A stretch of 39,701 nucleotides of DNA from Cyanobacteria bacterium RI_101 (GTDB taxonomy: Bacteria; Cyanobacteriota; Cyanobacteriia; Cyanobacteriales; Microcystaceae): NCBI GenBank assembly GCA_016471375.1, contig WGLZ01000069.1, positions 1-39,701 on the forward strand. Reading direction: 5' to 3'. A program made the translations under genes and the position numbers. The notes beneath the pieces are model-generated. The model was not told the DNA's origin. It made no database searches and saw only the letters and a program-made list of their open reading frames with translations. This document shows positions 31,960 through 39,701 of the stretch, one piece after another. Each line of letters begins with the position of its first letter. Within the stretch, counting starts at the first letter, position 1.

Positions 31960-32164
31960 GATCCCCCTTCCCAAGGGCCACGTCTTACTGTTAGAACTAG
32001 TACGCTTCAAACTTTTAGCCCTCACCCTAATCCCTCTCCCAAGAAGGGAGAGGGACTTTGACTCCCCTTCTCCCGCTCTGGGAGAAGGGGCTGGGGGATG
32101 AGGGCAGACAGAGCAACTGACTAATCTGAGAGGCTTCTCTTCCCAAAGGGGATTGAGGGGGATC
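31960..32164. repeat. Nested inverted repeats between convergent genes
   Basis: An outer pair (GATCCCCCTT at 31960 and AGGGGGATC ending at 32164) encloses an inner pair (AGCCCTCACCC near 32017 and GGGATGAGGGC ending near 32105). The inner pair in turn encloses two hairpins, CCCTCTCCCAAGAAGGGAGAGGG and CCCCTTCTCCCGC/GGGAGAAGGGG. No coding potential is seen. It looks like one repeat inserted into another. Confidence 0.55.
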
Positions 32165-32178
32165 TCAAAAGCCGGTCT

Positions 32179-32958
32179 TTAAACCGATTGGGGCATAGCT
32201 AGGAGGAGAATCCGGTGGAGTAACCAGGGCGCCGTTTTTTGACAGAGCAGGGCCAAATGACTCTGCCAGCCCACCACAATCTCGCTTTGATTGCGCCGCA
32301 GTCCCCGGACGAGGGCCTGGGCCACCCGACCGGCGGTCATGGGTTTGACCCAACGGTAGCGCTGTAGATTGCGGCTCATATCCGTGTCCGTCAGGGTGGG
32401 CAGAAGGGTGACGACTTTAATATTGTGGGCTTGCAGTTCCCCCCGCAGGGCCTCGCTAAAACCGAGAATGGCGAACTTGGTGGCGGAGTAGGTGGCTAGG
32501 GTCGGCGCCGCCACTTTGCCCATCAAACTGGAGACGTTGACAATCGCTCCCCCGCCCTGGGAGACCATGCGCCGGGCCACGCAACGGGTGACGCTGTAGA
32601 GACCCAAGAGGTTGAGGGAGATTTCCTGATAAACCTGGGGAAAACGACTCTGGAGAAAGGGGCTTTGGTAAGCAACTCCGGCGCAGTTCACCAATAGGTC
32701 GATGGGGCCGTAATCCCGCCAGACTCGGGCGATAGCGGTGTTGACGGCGATGGGATCGGTGAGATCCAAGGGAACCACCGCGGTTTGCAAGTCGGGGCGA
32801 TCGGCGGTTAACTCGGCGGCTAATTGGCGCAGTTGGTCTTCGTTGCGAGCGACCAGAATTAAGGTTTTCAGATCTTGCCGGGCTAATTCCTGGGCGATGG
32901 CGCGGCCAATACCCCGAGAAGCGCCGGTGACTAAAGCGGTTTGAGCGGAAAGGTTCAT
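32179..32958 (-). CDS. Short-chain dehydrogenase/reductase
   Basis: A 259-residue classical SDR. The Rossmann glycine motif TGASRGIG occurs near the N-terminus, followed by NCAG, the serine in NVSSLMG and the catalytic YSATK. The C-terminal quarter is longer and more hydrophobic than in FabG, ending with a PWLLHRILLLAM segment that may associate with membrane. This suggests a lipid- or ketone-type substrate, but specificity cannot be read from sequence. I use the ATG at 32958, because GGAGGTGG lies five bases upstream; the frame extends to a TTG at 32973 whose codons overlap that ribosome binding site. It is convergent with mlaD. Confidence 0.85.
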   Translation of the reverse strand: MNLSAQTALVTGASRGIGRAIAQELARQDLKTLILVARNEDQLRQLAAELTADRPDLQTAVVPLDLTDPIAVNTAIARVWRDYGPIDLLVNCAGVAYQSPFLQSRFPQVYQEISLNLLGLYSVTRCVARRMVSQGGGAIVNVSSLMGKVAAPTLATYSATKFAILGFSEALRGELQAHNIKVVTLLPTLTDTDMSRNLQRYRWVKPMTAGRVAQALVRGLRRNQSEIVVGWQSHLALLCQKTAPWLLHRILLLAMPQSV

Positions 32959-33332
32959 AACAACCACCTCCAAATAGGGCGAGGTCGAATCCTACCCCCT
33001 AGGATTAAAAATCTGGGGTTGGCGTTTTGGGGAAAAGCGCCGTCCCGGATGAAGGGAAAAGGCTCTTACCCTAAAGCCGACAGACCCGGACAGGGGAGAG
33101 ATAGACTCTGGAAAATAAGTTAAAGACTGGAAAAATGGGGGCCTAATCCCTCGGCGCCCCGAATCTCAATCGGCGCTTCGCCGTAAACAACCTAGAACAT
33201 AGAGCATCGGAATAACGCCTCCAAGACTAACTCAGCGTGGAAATTGCTCCTGCAAGCACACCTTAGCAAAAAGATCTCAAAGCCGCAACAATTCTTAACA
33301 TTTCTCTGACAGTTTCCCGATTGCCCCCAAAA

Positions 33333-33530
33333 GGCTACGGTGTACGCAGATCTCGGTTAAAGACCTAAATTGTGGGTTTGATCCCCCTACACTTCGGCGT
33401 TGCTCAGTGGGACAATCCCTCTTTACAAGGCGCCGTACTGAGCCTGTCGAAGTGGGGACTTTGAGTCTTGTTCCCCCCTTTCCAAGGGGGGTTAGGGGGG
33501 ATCTCGGCGCTGGCTATACACACGGTAGCC
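33333..33530. mobile_element. MITE-like element, copy C (divergent)
   Basis: A 198-base element with ends GGCTACGGTGTACGC and, read inward from the right, GGCTACCGTGTGTATAGC. The ends match copies A and B but the interior does not. Inside is a CCCCCCTTTCCAAGGGGGG hairpin and a separate segment containing CGTACTGAGCCTGTCGAAG. It may be another family sharing ends, or a copy that has captured other DNA. Confidence 0.55.
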
Positions 33531-33553
33531 CAGAAGAAGAAGATCCCGCGGAT

Positions 33554-33583
33554 CTGACAAACGCTCTAAAGATAGGGTATGGT
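33554..33583 (+). promoter_or_regulatory. Candidate promoter of the SNF2 gene
   Basis: CTGACA (33554-33559), an 18-base spacer and TATGGT (33578-33583). Transcription would begin about 50 bases before the ATG at 33643. The MITE-like element ends 23 bases upstream of the -35. Confidence 0.4.
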
Positions 33584-33642
33584 AAGGGATCGCCCTGAAC
33601 GCTTCCAACCTGGGCCTTGCCGCCAATCGAATCCCGTTTGCC

Positions 33643-36600
33643 ATGAGCGCCGTTTCCGCCCAAACCTATCAGAGTCTCCAGAGACAGTATCAAGCCTTGT
33701 CGGCGGTAGAGAAGACCATTGTCCGTTTGTTGGCCGTTTTTTACGAAGCCGCCACCTACACCGATCTGGCCCAGTGTCTGAATCGCTTGGGGCATCGCGA
33801 CTCTCAGGCCAACGCCTTCACCGTCGTCACTGTCAAATCGATTCTGGACAAACTCAGCCGTCTGAATATGGCGGATCTGAAAAAAGGCCCCGCCTGTCCG
33901 GCGCCGCTTCGAGAAATCGCCTCTCGGGACGCGGTGAAAGCCGGGGTTTATCCCCGACTGGCGGATCTGGTGGCGGAAATTCGTCCCATTTCTCGCTACG
34001 GCTCCCAACAGCGCCGGACTTTCCGCCATGAGGGGGAACTGATCCGGGAGGTGCGCATCGGCGTTTATCAGCAGGATTTGGCCTTTATCGAAGAGCAATT
34101 TAAGGACTTTAATTACTATTCCTCCAGCCGGCGCCGCCCCAGTTTAACGGCGCTGTTATTGGAAATGGCGGATAATCCCCCGGATTTGGATTGGATCGCC
34201 AGTCTCTCGGCGCCGTTTTTGGAGCGGGTGACGGTGGCTAAGTTGGAAAAGGCGGCGTCGGATCTGACCCCGGCGGATGAAATCTACGAGTTATTAAAGG
34301 ATCGGGTCAGCGATCCCCAGACTCAATCAGCGGAACTGGCTTTGCTTCTCTGTCAGGAAATGACCCTGCGGGGGGAACTGTCGGAACTCTCGGAGTTGTT
34401 GCGCTATTTGGAGAAAAGCCCCCTAGATCTTCACCCGAGTTACTTTTTCCTCTATCAGGGAACCCTGGCGTTCCTGAAAGCGCAGTACGAACAAGCCCAG
34501 ACCGCTTACCAAAAGGCGCTGACCAGCTTTAAAAAACAGACCCGCAAACGGAAGGTGATTCTCCCCGGCTTAGGGGGGGTTTTCTACGCCTTGATTCTGA
34601 TTCGCGCCCAGGCCTCCGGCGCCGACGAGGCTGGCGGTTATTTAAATAGCGCCCTGTCCTTAACAGAGGGAGAAACGCTCCACGAAATTTACTACATTCT
34701 TTACACCTTCTCGGCTTGGCAGAAGGGAGACCGGAAAATGTTAGAGATTCTCCATAATCTCTGTCGTCCCCGGGCCCAGGAAGAGGGCGCGATTACTTTT
34801 CTCAAGTTGATCGTCGCCTATTGGCTCCAGTTGGATAACCAAGCGCCGTTAATTAACTACGCCCAGGATCTCCAGCGCCGAGCGTTTCGGGCCGGGTATC
34901 ACTGGTTGGCGGCGGAGATGGCGGAATTGCTCTCCCGGTGCGAATCCGAGCGCAAGGAGACCTATGGGGAAATCGCTCGGGAATGGCGGGCGGAGGAAAG
35001 CGCCGGGACGATTTTGGATCTGATCAAGCCCCAGAGCGACTGGGAATTGTCGTTGAACGCCCTGCTCCAGTTAGCCAAAAGCCCCTCGACGGCGCCGGCG
35101 CCGGAAAACGCCCCGACGGTGTCTAAGCGCCTAGCTTGGTTTGTGACCCTCCACGGCCCCACCCACTTTAGCCTCGCCCCCAGGGAGCAGGCCTGGAGCA
35201 AGAAAGGGGAATGGACGGCGGGGCGGGCCGTGGCGCTCAAGCGCCTGAATAAACAAGCGGAGGAACTGGATTACCTAACGCCCCAGGACTGGCGCATTTG
35301 CGGCCATCTGGAAACGACCCATCGGGGCTACTACGGGCAGGTGGACTATGAGTTTAGCGACTTGGCCTTTAGCGCCCTGGTCGGTCATCCCTACGTCTTT
35401 TTAGACGACCACCCCCCCATTCAATTAGAAGTCATCGCCGGGGAGCCGGAACTGTTGGTGAAAAATACCGGCGCCGGGCGCCTAGTTCTGGAACTCCAGC
35501 CCAGTTTAGCCATGGCGGACAAAATCCTCGTGCTCCGGGACGGTCTCACCCGTTTAAAGGTGATTACCCTCACCCCCCAACACGAGCAGATCGCCACTAT
35601 TTTGGGGTCGAAAAATCGCCTAGAGGTGCCCGAAGCGGCCCAGGATCAAGTCCTCAGCGCCATTAATTCCCTGGCCAGTTTAGTCACCATCCACTCCGAC
35701 ATCGGCGGCGGCGCCGAAAACGCGGAGGAACTGCCCGCCAGCCCTCTGCCCCACGTCCATCTTTTGCCCCTGGGGGGCGGCCTCAAAGCGGCGCTGTTAA
35801 CGCGGCCCTTCGGGGAAGCCGGCCCCTACTGCCAACCGGGGAAAGGGGGAGCGACCCTGATTACGGAAATTAACGGCGCTCGGTACCAGACTCGTCGGGA
35901 TTTGCGGGAGGAGACGGAGCAAGCTCGGGCTATTGTCAAAGCCTGCCCCACCTTGGCGCTTCAGGACGGCGAGGGGGAGGAATGGTTATTGGAAGACCCG
36001 GAGCACTGTCTAGAACTGCTTTTGGAACTGCAAGACCTGGGGGATCAGGTCAAGGTGGAATGGCCCGAGGGGGAAAAACTGCGGGTGCACCAGCGGGCCG
36101 GCTTTGGGCAATTTAACCTCAATATCAACCGCCAGCGGGACTGGTTTGCGGCGGAGGGAGAATTGCGGATTGACGATAATTTGATTCTCAACCTCCAGCA
36201 GTTGATGGATCTACTAGAGCAAAGTCCGGGGCGTTTTATTCCCCTAGCGGACGGGCAGTTTGTAGCACTGACCCAGGAGTTTCGCCAGCGCCTAGAGGAG
36301 CTAAAGGCCTTCTCTGATAAGCAGGGAGCGGGGCGCCGTTTTAATCCCCTGGCGGCGCTGGCGCTGGAAGACCTCTTTGACGAGGTGGCGGATTTACAGG
36401 CGGACCGCCATTGGCGGGAGCATTGCCAGCGTATCCGGGAGATGAAGGACCTCCATCCCCAAGTGCCCTCCACCCTCCAGGCGGAATTGCGGGACTATCA
36501 ATTGGAAGGTTTTCAATGGTTAGCCCGCTTGGCCCATTGGGGCGTCGGCGCCTGTCTGGCGGACGATATGGGCTTAGGAAAAACCGTGCAGGCGTTGGCT

Positions 36601-37863
36601 TTAATTTTGACCCGGGCGGCGTCGGGGCCGGTCTTAATCGTGGCGCCCACCTCCGTTTGTCCCAACTGGATCGCGGAGGCCCGGCGCTTTGCCCCCACCT
36701 TGAATCCCTTTCAATTCGGCGCCGGAGATCGGGCGTCGGCGCTGGAGAATTTACAGCCTTTTGATCTAGTGGTCTGCACCTACGGGCTACTGCAACAGGA
36801 GGAAGTGGCGGAACTTTTGGCCCAGGTGGAATGGCAGGTGATTGTGCTGGACGAAGCCCAAGCCATTAAAAACATGGCCACCAAACGCTCCCAAGCCGCC
36901 ATGAGTCTCCAGGCCCAATTCAAAATGATCACCACCGGCACCCCCATTGAGAACCATTTAGGGGAACTCTGGAACCTCTTCCGTTTTATTAACCCCGGTC
37001 TCCTGGGATCCTTGGAAAGTTTCAACGAGCGTTTCGCCAACCCCATCGAGCGCCTGCAAAGCAAACCGGCCCGCCAACAACTGCGGCGCCTGATCCAGCC
37101 CTTTATCCTCCGGCGGACTAAATCTCAAGTTCTCCAGGAATTGCCCCCCCGCACGGAAATTTTATTGCAGGTGGAACTGAGCCAGCAGGAAATGGCCTTC
37201 TACGAAGCCCTCCGGCGCCAAGCGGTGAGCAAATTGGAAAACAGCGAGGCCGATCCCGGCGCTAAACACCTGCAAGTTTTGGCGGAAATTATGCGCCTGC
37301 GCCGGGCCTGTTGTAATCCCAGTCTGATTCTGCCGGAGAGCGCCATTCCCAGTTCCAAGCTAGAAACCTTTGGGGAAATTGTGGGGGAACTGTTGGAAAA
37401 TCGCCACAAGGCGCTGGTCTTTAGCCAATTTGTGGATCATTTAAATATTATTCGGGCCTACCTCGACCAGCGCCGGATTCACTACCAATACCTAGACGGC
37501 TCCACGCCCATGAAGGCCCGGCAACAACGGGTGGAGGCCTTCCAACGGGGGGAAGGGGACGTCTTTTTAATTAGCCTCAAGGCCGGGGGCACGGGCTTAA
37601 ACCTCACCGCCGCCGACTATGTGATCCATATGGACCCCTGGTGGAATCCCGCCGTGGAGGATCAGGCGTCCGACCGGGCCCACCGCATTGGGCAAAAGCG
37701 CCCCGTCACCATTTACCGACTGGTGGCGAAAAACACCATTGAGGAAAAAATCGTCGATCTCCACCGCCAAAAACGGGATCTGGCGGATAGCCTCCTGGAA
37801 GGCTCCGACCTGAGCGGCAAGGTCTCCACGGAGCAACTCTTGGCGCTGATTAGCGGGGATTAG
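33643..37863 (+). CDS. Large SNF2-family helicase/ATPase
   Basis: A 1406-residue protein. The C-terminal 500 residues form a full SNF2 motor: Walker A DDMGLGKT near 974, Walker B LDEAQ near 1069, TGTPIENHLGELW, FILRRTKSQVL, a helicase C-terminal domain with ALVFSQFVDHLNIIRAYLD, and motif VI SDRAHRIGQ near 1342. The N-terminal 900 residues include a possible winged-helix segment (about 45-110), a helical TPR-like region (about 200-450) and a beta-rich region without a name. The class remodels or translocates along DNA or removes stalled proteins such as RNA polymerase. The role of this long version is not known to me. No ribosome binding site is obvious. The radical SAM gene starts two bases after its stop codon. 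Confidence 0.9.
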   Translation: MSAVSAQTYQSLQRQYQALSAVEKTIVRLLAVFYEAATYTDLAQCLNRLGHRDSQANAFTVVTVKSILDKLSRLNMADLKKGPACPAPLREIASRDAVKAGVYPRLADLVAEIRPISRYGSQQRRTFRHEGELIREVRIGVYQQDLAFIEEQFKDFNYYSSSRRRPSLTALLLEMADNPPDLDWIASLSAPFLERVTVAKLEKAASDLTPADEIYELLKDRVSDPQTQSAELALLLCQEMTLRGELSELSELLRYLEKSPLDLHPSYFFLYQGTLAFLKAQYEQAQTAYQKALTSFKKQTRKRKVILPGLGGVFYALILIRAQASGADEAGGYLNSALSLTEGETLHEIYYILYTFSAWQKGDRKMLEILHNLCRPRAQEEGAITFLKLIVAYWLQLDNQAPLINYAQDLQRRAFRAGYHWLAAEMAELLSRCESERKETYGEIAREWRAEESAGTILDLIKPQSDWELSLNALLQLAKSPSTAPAPENAPTVSKRLAWFVTLHGPTHFSLAPREQAWSKKGEWTAGRAVALKRLNKQAEELDYLTPQDWRICGHLETTHRGYYGQVDYEFSDLAFSALVGHPYVFLDDHPPIQLEVIAGEPELLVKNTGAGRLVLELQPSLAMADKILVLRDGLTRLKVITLTPQHEQIATILGSKNRLEVPEAAQDQVLSAINSLASLVTIHSDIGGGAENAEELPASPLPHVHLLPLGGGLKAALLTRPFGEAGPYCQPGKGGATLITEINGARYQTRRDLREETEQARAIVKACPTLALQDGEGEEWLLEDPEHCLELLLELQDLGDQVKVEWPEGEKLRVHQRAGFGQFNLNINRQRDWFAAEGELRIDDNLILNLQQLMDLLEQSPGRFIPLADGQFVALTQEFRQRLEELKAFSDKQGAGRRFNPLAALALEDLFDEVADLQADRHWREHCQRIREMKDLHPQVPSTLQAELRDYQLEGFQWLARLAHWGVGACLADDMGLGKTVQALALILTRAASGPVLIVAPTSVCPNWIAEARRFAPTLNPFQFGAGDRASALENLQPFDLVVCTYGLLQQEEVAELLAQVEWQVIVLDEAQAIKNMATKRSQAAMSLQAQFKMITTGTPIENHLGELWNLFRFINPGLLGSLESFNERFANPIERLQSKPARQQLRRLIQPFILRRTKSQVLQELPPRTEILLQVELSQQEMAFYEALRRQAVSKLENSEADPGAKHLQVLAEIMRLRRACCNPSLILPESAIPSSKLETFGEIVGELLENRHKALVFSQFVDHLNIIRAYLDQRRIHYQYLDGSTPMKARQQRVEAFQRGEGDVFLISLKAGGTGLNLTAADYVIHMDPWWNPAVEDQASDRAHRIGQKRPVTIYRLVAKNTIEEKIVDLHRQKRDLADSLLEGSDLSGKVSTEQLLALISGD

Positions 37864-37865
37864 CC

Positions 37866-39482
37866 ATGGCCATTCCCCAGGGAGAAACCCTACTTTTTAC
37901 CCCGGCGTCGCCCCAACCCGGCGCCGTTCCCTTAATTTTCGCCTTTCCCAACAGCTACAGCGTCGGGATTACCAGTCTGGGTTACCAAACCGTTTGGGCG
38001 ACCCTGGCCAGTCGAGACGATCTCCAGGTCAGTCGCTTATTTCTAGACTGCGGGGAAGACTTACCGAGAGCGCCGGAATTACTGGGGTTTTCTTTTTCCT
38101 GGGAGTTGGACTACGGCAATATCCTCACCCTCTTGGAACGGTTAAATATCCCCCTCTTGGCGACGAAGCGGGGAGACAATCATCCCCTGGTCTTTGGCGG
38201 CGGCCCGGTTCTCACGGCCAATCCCGAACCCTTCGCGGACTTTTTCGACCTGATTTTATTGGGGGACGGGGAAGCGTTAATCCCTAACTTTATCGAGGCC
38301 TATCAAAGCGTTAGAGGTCAGGAACGAGAAGAACAATTAACGACGCTGGCCCAAATTCCGGGGATCTATGTCCCCAGCGCCTATTTTGTCACCTATACCG
38401 AGGCCACGGGGCCCATCGCCGCCATTACCCCCAGGGATCAAGCCATCCCTGCCACCGTCCAGAAACAGACCTACCGGGGCGACGCTCTCCTAGCCTCCAC
38501 CGTCGTCACCCCCGTCGCGGCTTGGGAAAATATTTTCATGGCGGAGGTGGTTCGCAGTTGCCCGGAGATGTGTCGCTTTTGTCTGGCCAGTTATCTAACC
38601 CTGCCCTTTCGGGTTGCGGACTTAGACAACTCCCTGATCCCCGCCATTGAACGGGGACTAAAGGCAACCCGGCGCCTAGGTCTCCTCGGCGCTTCCGTCA
38701 GTCAACACCCGGAATTTAGCGATCTTTTAAATTACCTCGCCCAACCTCAATACCAGGACGTCCGCCTCAGTTTAGCCTCGGTACGGACTAACACCGTCAC
38801 CCCCCAACTGGCCCAAACCCTAGCCCAACGAGGCAGTAAATCCCTGACCATCGCCATTGAGAGCGGCTCGGAAAAGATCCGGCGCATTGTTAATAAAAAA
38901 CTGGAGCAGGAGGAAATTTTTACCGCCGCGGCCAACGCCAAGGCCGGGGGGCTAAAGGGGCTGAAATTCTACGGCATGGCGGGGGTGCCGGGGGAGACTT
39001 TAGAAGATTTAGAAGCCACGGCGGCGCTGTTTAAACAACTCAAAAAAACGGCGCCGGGCCTGCGCTTAACTCTAGGTTGCAGCGCCTTTGTGCCCAAATC
39101 CCACACCCCTTTTCAATGGCTGGGGGTGAACCCCGAGGCGGAAAAGCGCCTGCAATGGCTCCAAAAACATCTGCGGCCCCTAGGGGTGGAGTTTCGCCCG
39201 GAGAGTTACCAATGGTCGGTCATCCAGGCGCTCCTCTCTCGGGGCGACCGGCGCTTGACCCCTTTATTACTCCTAACTCGGGACTACGGGGACAGCCTGG
39301 GCAGTTATAAACGGGCTGTTAAGGAACTGCGAGGACAACTGCCGCCCCTAGACTTTTACGTTCATCAGGATTGGCCCCGGAACTGGGTTTTACCCTGGAG
39401 TCATCTCCTCGGGCCCCTACCGGCGCCGACCCTGGCCAAACATCTGGAGGCGGCGCTGGGGCAGATGACAGATATCAAATGA
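37866..39482 (+). CDS. Radical SAM protein with N-terminal B12-binding-like domain
   Basis: A 538-residue protein. The N-terminal 190 residues resemble a cobalamin-binding-like Rossmann domain of the type found before radical SAM modules (FAFPNSYSVGITSLGYQTVW, then ELLGFSFSWELDYGNIL and LVFGGGPVLTANPEPFADFF). The radical SAM core has CPEMCRFC with Cys232, Cys236 and Cys239 binding the 4Fe-4S cluster; SLASVRTNTV and AIESGSEKIRRIVNKK follow. The substrate is unknown. It is separated from the SNF2 gene by two bases, so translation is likely coupled. The final codons (QMTDIK and TGA) derive from a heptad array. Confidence 0.85.
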   Translation: MAIPQGETLLFTPASPQPGAVPLIFAFPNSYSVGITSLGYQTVWATLASRDDLQVSRLFLDCGEDLPRAPELLGFSFSWELDYGNILTLLERLNIPLLATKRGDNHPLVFGGGPVLTANPEPFADFFDLILLGDGEALIPNFIEAYQSVRGQEREEQLTTLAQIPGIYVPSAYFVTYTEATGPIAAITPRDQAIPATVQKQTYRGDALLASTVVTPVAAWENIFMAEVVRSCPEMCRFCLASYLTLPFRVADLDNSLIPAIERGLKATRRLGLLGASVSQHPEFSDLLNYLAQPQYQDVRLSLASVRTNTVTPQLAQTLAQRGSKSLTIAIESGSEKIRRIVNKKLEQEEIFTAAANAKAGGLKGLKFYGMAGVPGETLEDLEATAALFKQLKKTAPGLRLTLGCSAFVPKSHTPFQWLGVNPEAEKRLQWLQKHLRPLGVEFRPESYQWSVIQALLSRGDRRLTPLLLLTRDYGDSLGSYKRAVKELRGQLPPLDFYVHQDWPRNWVLPWSHLLGPLPAPTLAKHLEAALGQMTDIK

Positions 39483-39513
39483 CAGATACCAGTTATCAGA
39501 TATCAGTTATCAG
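39462..39513. repeat. Heptad tandem repeat array, supplies the radical SAM gene stop
   Basis: Units CAGATGA, CAGATAT, CAAATGA, CAGATAC, CAGTTAT, CAGATAT, CAGTTAT and CAG. The TGA at 39480-39482 is the stop codon of the preceding gene and lies in the third unit. Confidence 0.85.
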
Positions 39514-39622
39514 GCTTAAGCCTGGACAATCGCTTGGATATTATTGTTCGCGCGGTCGAACCTACATTCCGCAGGTTGGTAACCCTGCTGAGATATTTTA
39601 CCAATGACCATCAAATCCTTCT

Positions 39623-39639
39623 CCTGTAAACATTACAGG
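39623..39639. repeat. Perfect hairpin beside the CRISPR-like repeat
   Basis: CCTGTAA (39623-39629) and TTACAGG (39633-39639) form a 7-base stem with a 3-base loop. It directly abuts the CRISPR-like repeat. There is no T-run, so it is not a typical terminator. Confidence 0.5.
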
Positions 39640-39640
39640 T

Positions 39641-39674
39641 GGCTCAATCCCTTACTGGGACTAGGTTTTGAAAA
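39641..39674 (-). CRISPR. Possible degenerate terminal repeat of a CRISPR array beyond the right edge
   Basis: Read on the minus strand the segment begins TTTTCAAAACCTAGTCCCAG and ends GGGATTGAGCC. The form (C)TTTCAAAACC, a TCCC/GGGA stem, then GGGATTGAAAC is typical of cyanobacterial CRISPR repeats. The last bases here are degenerate (GAGCC for GAAAC), as is usual for the leader-distal repeat. Only one unit and 27 following bases (39675-39701, a possible spacer start) are inside the window, so periodicity cannot be seen. Confidence 0.4.
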
Positions 39675-39701
39675 TATGGTATCCATGAGGGGCACAAACG
39701 C

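Larger units (their letters stand above)
32959..33642. other. Long intergenic stretch with a MITE-like element and promoter
   Basis: No gene is visible in 684 bases. The left half (32975-33330) holds no recognisable signal. The right half contains MITE-like copy C (33333-33530) and a candidate promoter for the SNF2 gene (33554-33583). Short open frames here have no protein-like composition. Confidence 0.5.

Noticed and set aside
33643-37863. SNF2 protein as part of a DISARM-type defence system
   Set aside because: No DrmA, DrmB, DrmC or modification methylase lies beside it. Its neighbour is a radical SAM gene and the surrounding genes are housekeeping.
39371-39607. 78-residue open frame over the end of the radical SAM gene
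   Set aside because: It overlaps the radical SAM gene in another frame and then runs through the heptad array; the tail has no recognisable similarity.

Overview
This window is cyanobacterial chromosome. The evidence is a phycocyanin lyase subunit (cpcE), the CemA-family protein PcxA, IctB, a cyanobacterial-type glutamate-cysteine ligase, a cyAbrB regulator, a DUF4327 protein, DUF29 paralogues, a transaldolase with C-terminal EF-hands, and heptameric tandem repeats of the STRR kind. The DNA is fairly GC-rich. It is studded with the palindrome GGCGCC (extended CGGCGCYG) rather than the usual cyanobacterial HIP1 octamer. I cannot name the genus.

Layout. 1-1000: a weak accessory edge with a C-terminally truncated methyltransferase, a promoter and the first codons of a gene leaving the window, and a frameshifted scrap of coding-like DNA. 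1-6 kb: an inositol monophosphatase-family gene, divergent from a membrane protein, hslO (Hsp33), a TldE/PmbA-type protein and a PEP-CTERM protein. 5.7-9.5 kb: a HicB/DUF2283-like hybrid, polA and cyAbrB, all on the minus strand. 9.8-14 kb: an Rrf2 regulator, then fmt, cpcE, rpsD and a LivG-type ATPase on the minus strand. 14-24.5 kb: a diguanylate cyclase, an outer-membrane barrel protein, transaldolase, an AddB/UvrD-like helicase-related protein, pcxA, a fused dipeptide-type ABC ATPase and two tandem DUF29 genes. 24.6-32 kb: tRNA-Phe, a DUF4327 gene, ictB, a membrane protein with three YRG repeats, gshA, a PstS/SphX lipoprotein and an MlaF-MlaD lipid-transport pair. 32-39.5 kb: a short-chain dehydrogenase, a 1406-residue SNF2 ATPase and a radical SAM protein.

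Most genes are housekeeping or conserved cyanobacterial genes in one- or two-gene units. Visible couplings are cpcE-fmt (4-base overlap), mlaF-mlaD, hslO-pmbA (12-base gap) and SNF2-radical SAM (2-base gap).

The most unusual content is repetitive. Seven-base tandem arrays (CTGNNNN on one strand) supply the stop codons of three genes, sit in frame inside polA as exactly nine units (63 bp), and run to within 2 bases of an ABC gene start. Several MITE-like elements with terminal inverted repeats fill the gaps; one begins right at the transaldolase stop codon. The last 60 bases carry what looks like the degenerate terminal repeat of a CRISPR array lying beyond the right edge. I found no complete new defence or biosynthetic system.
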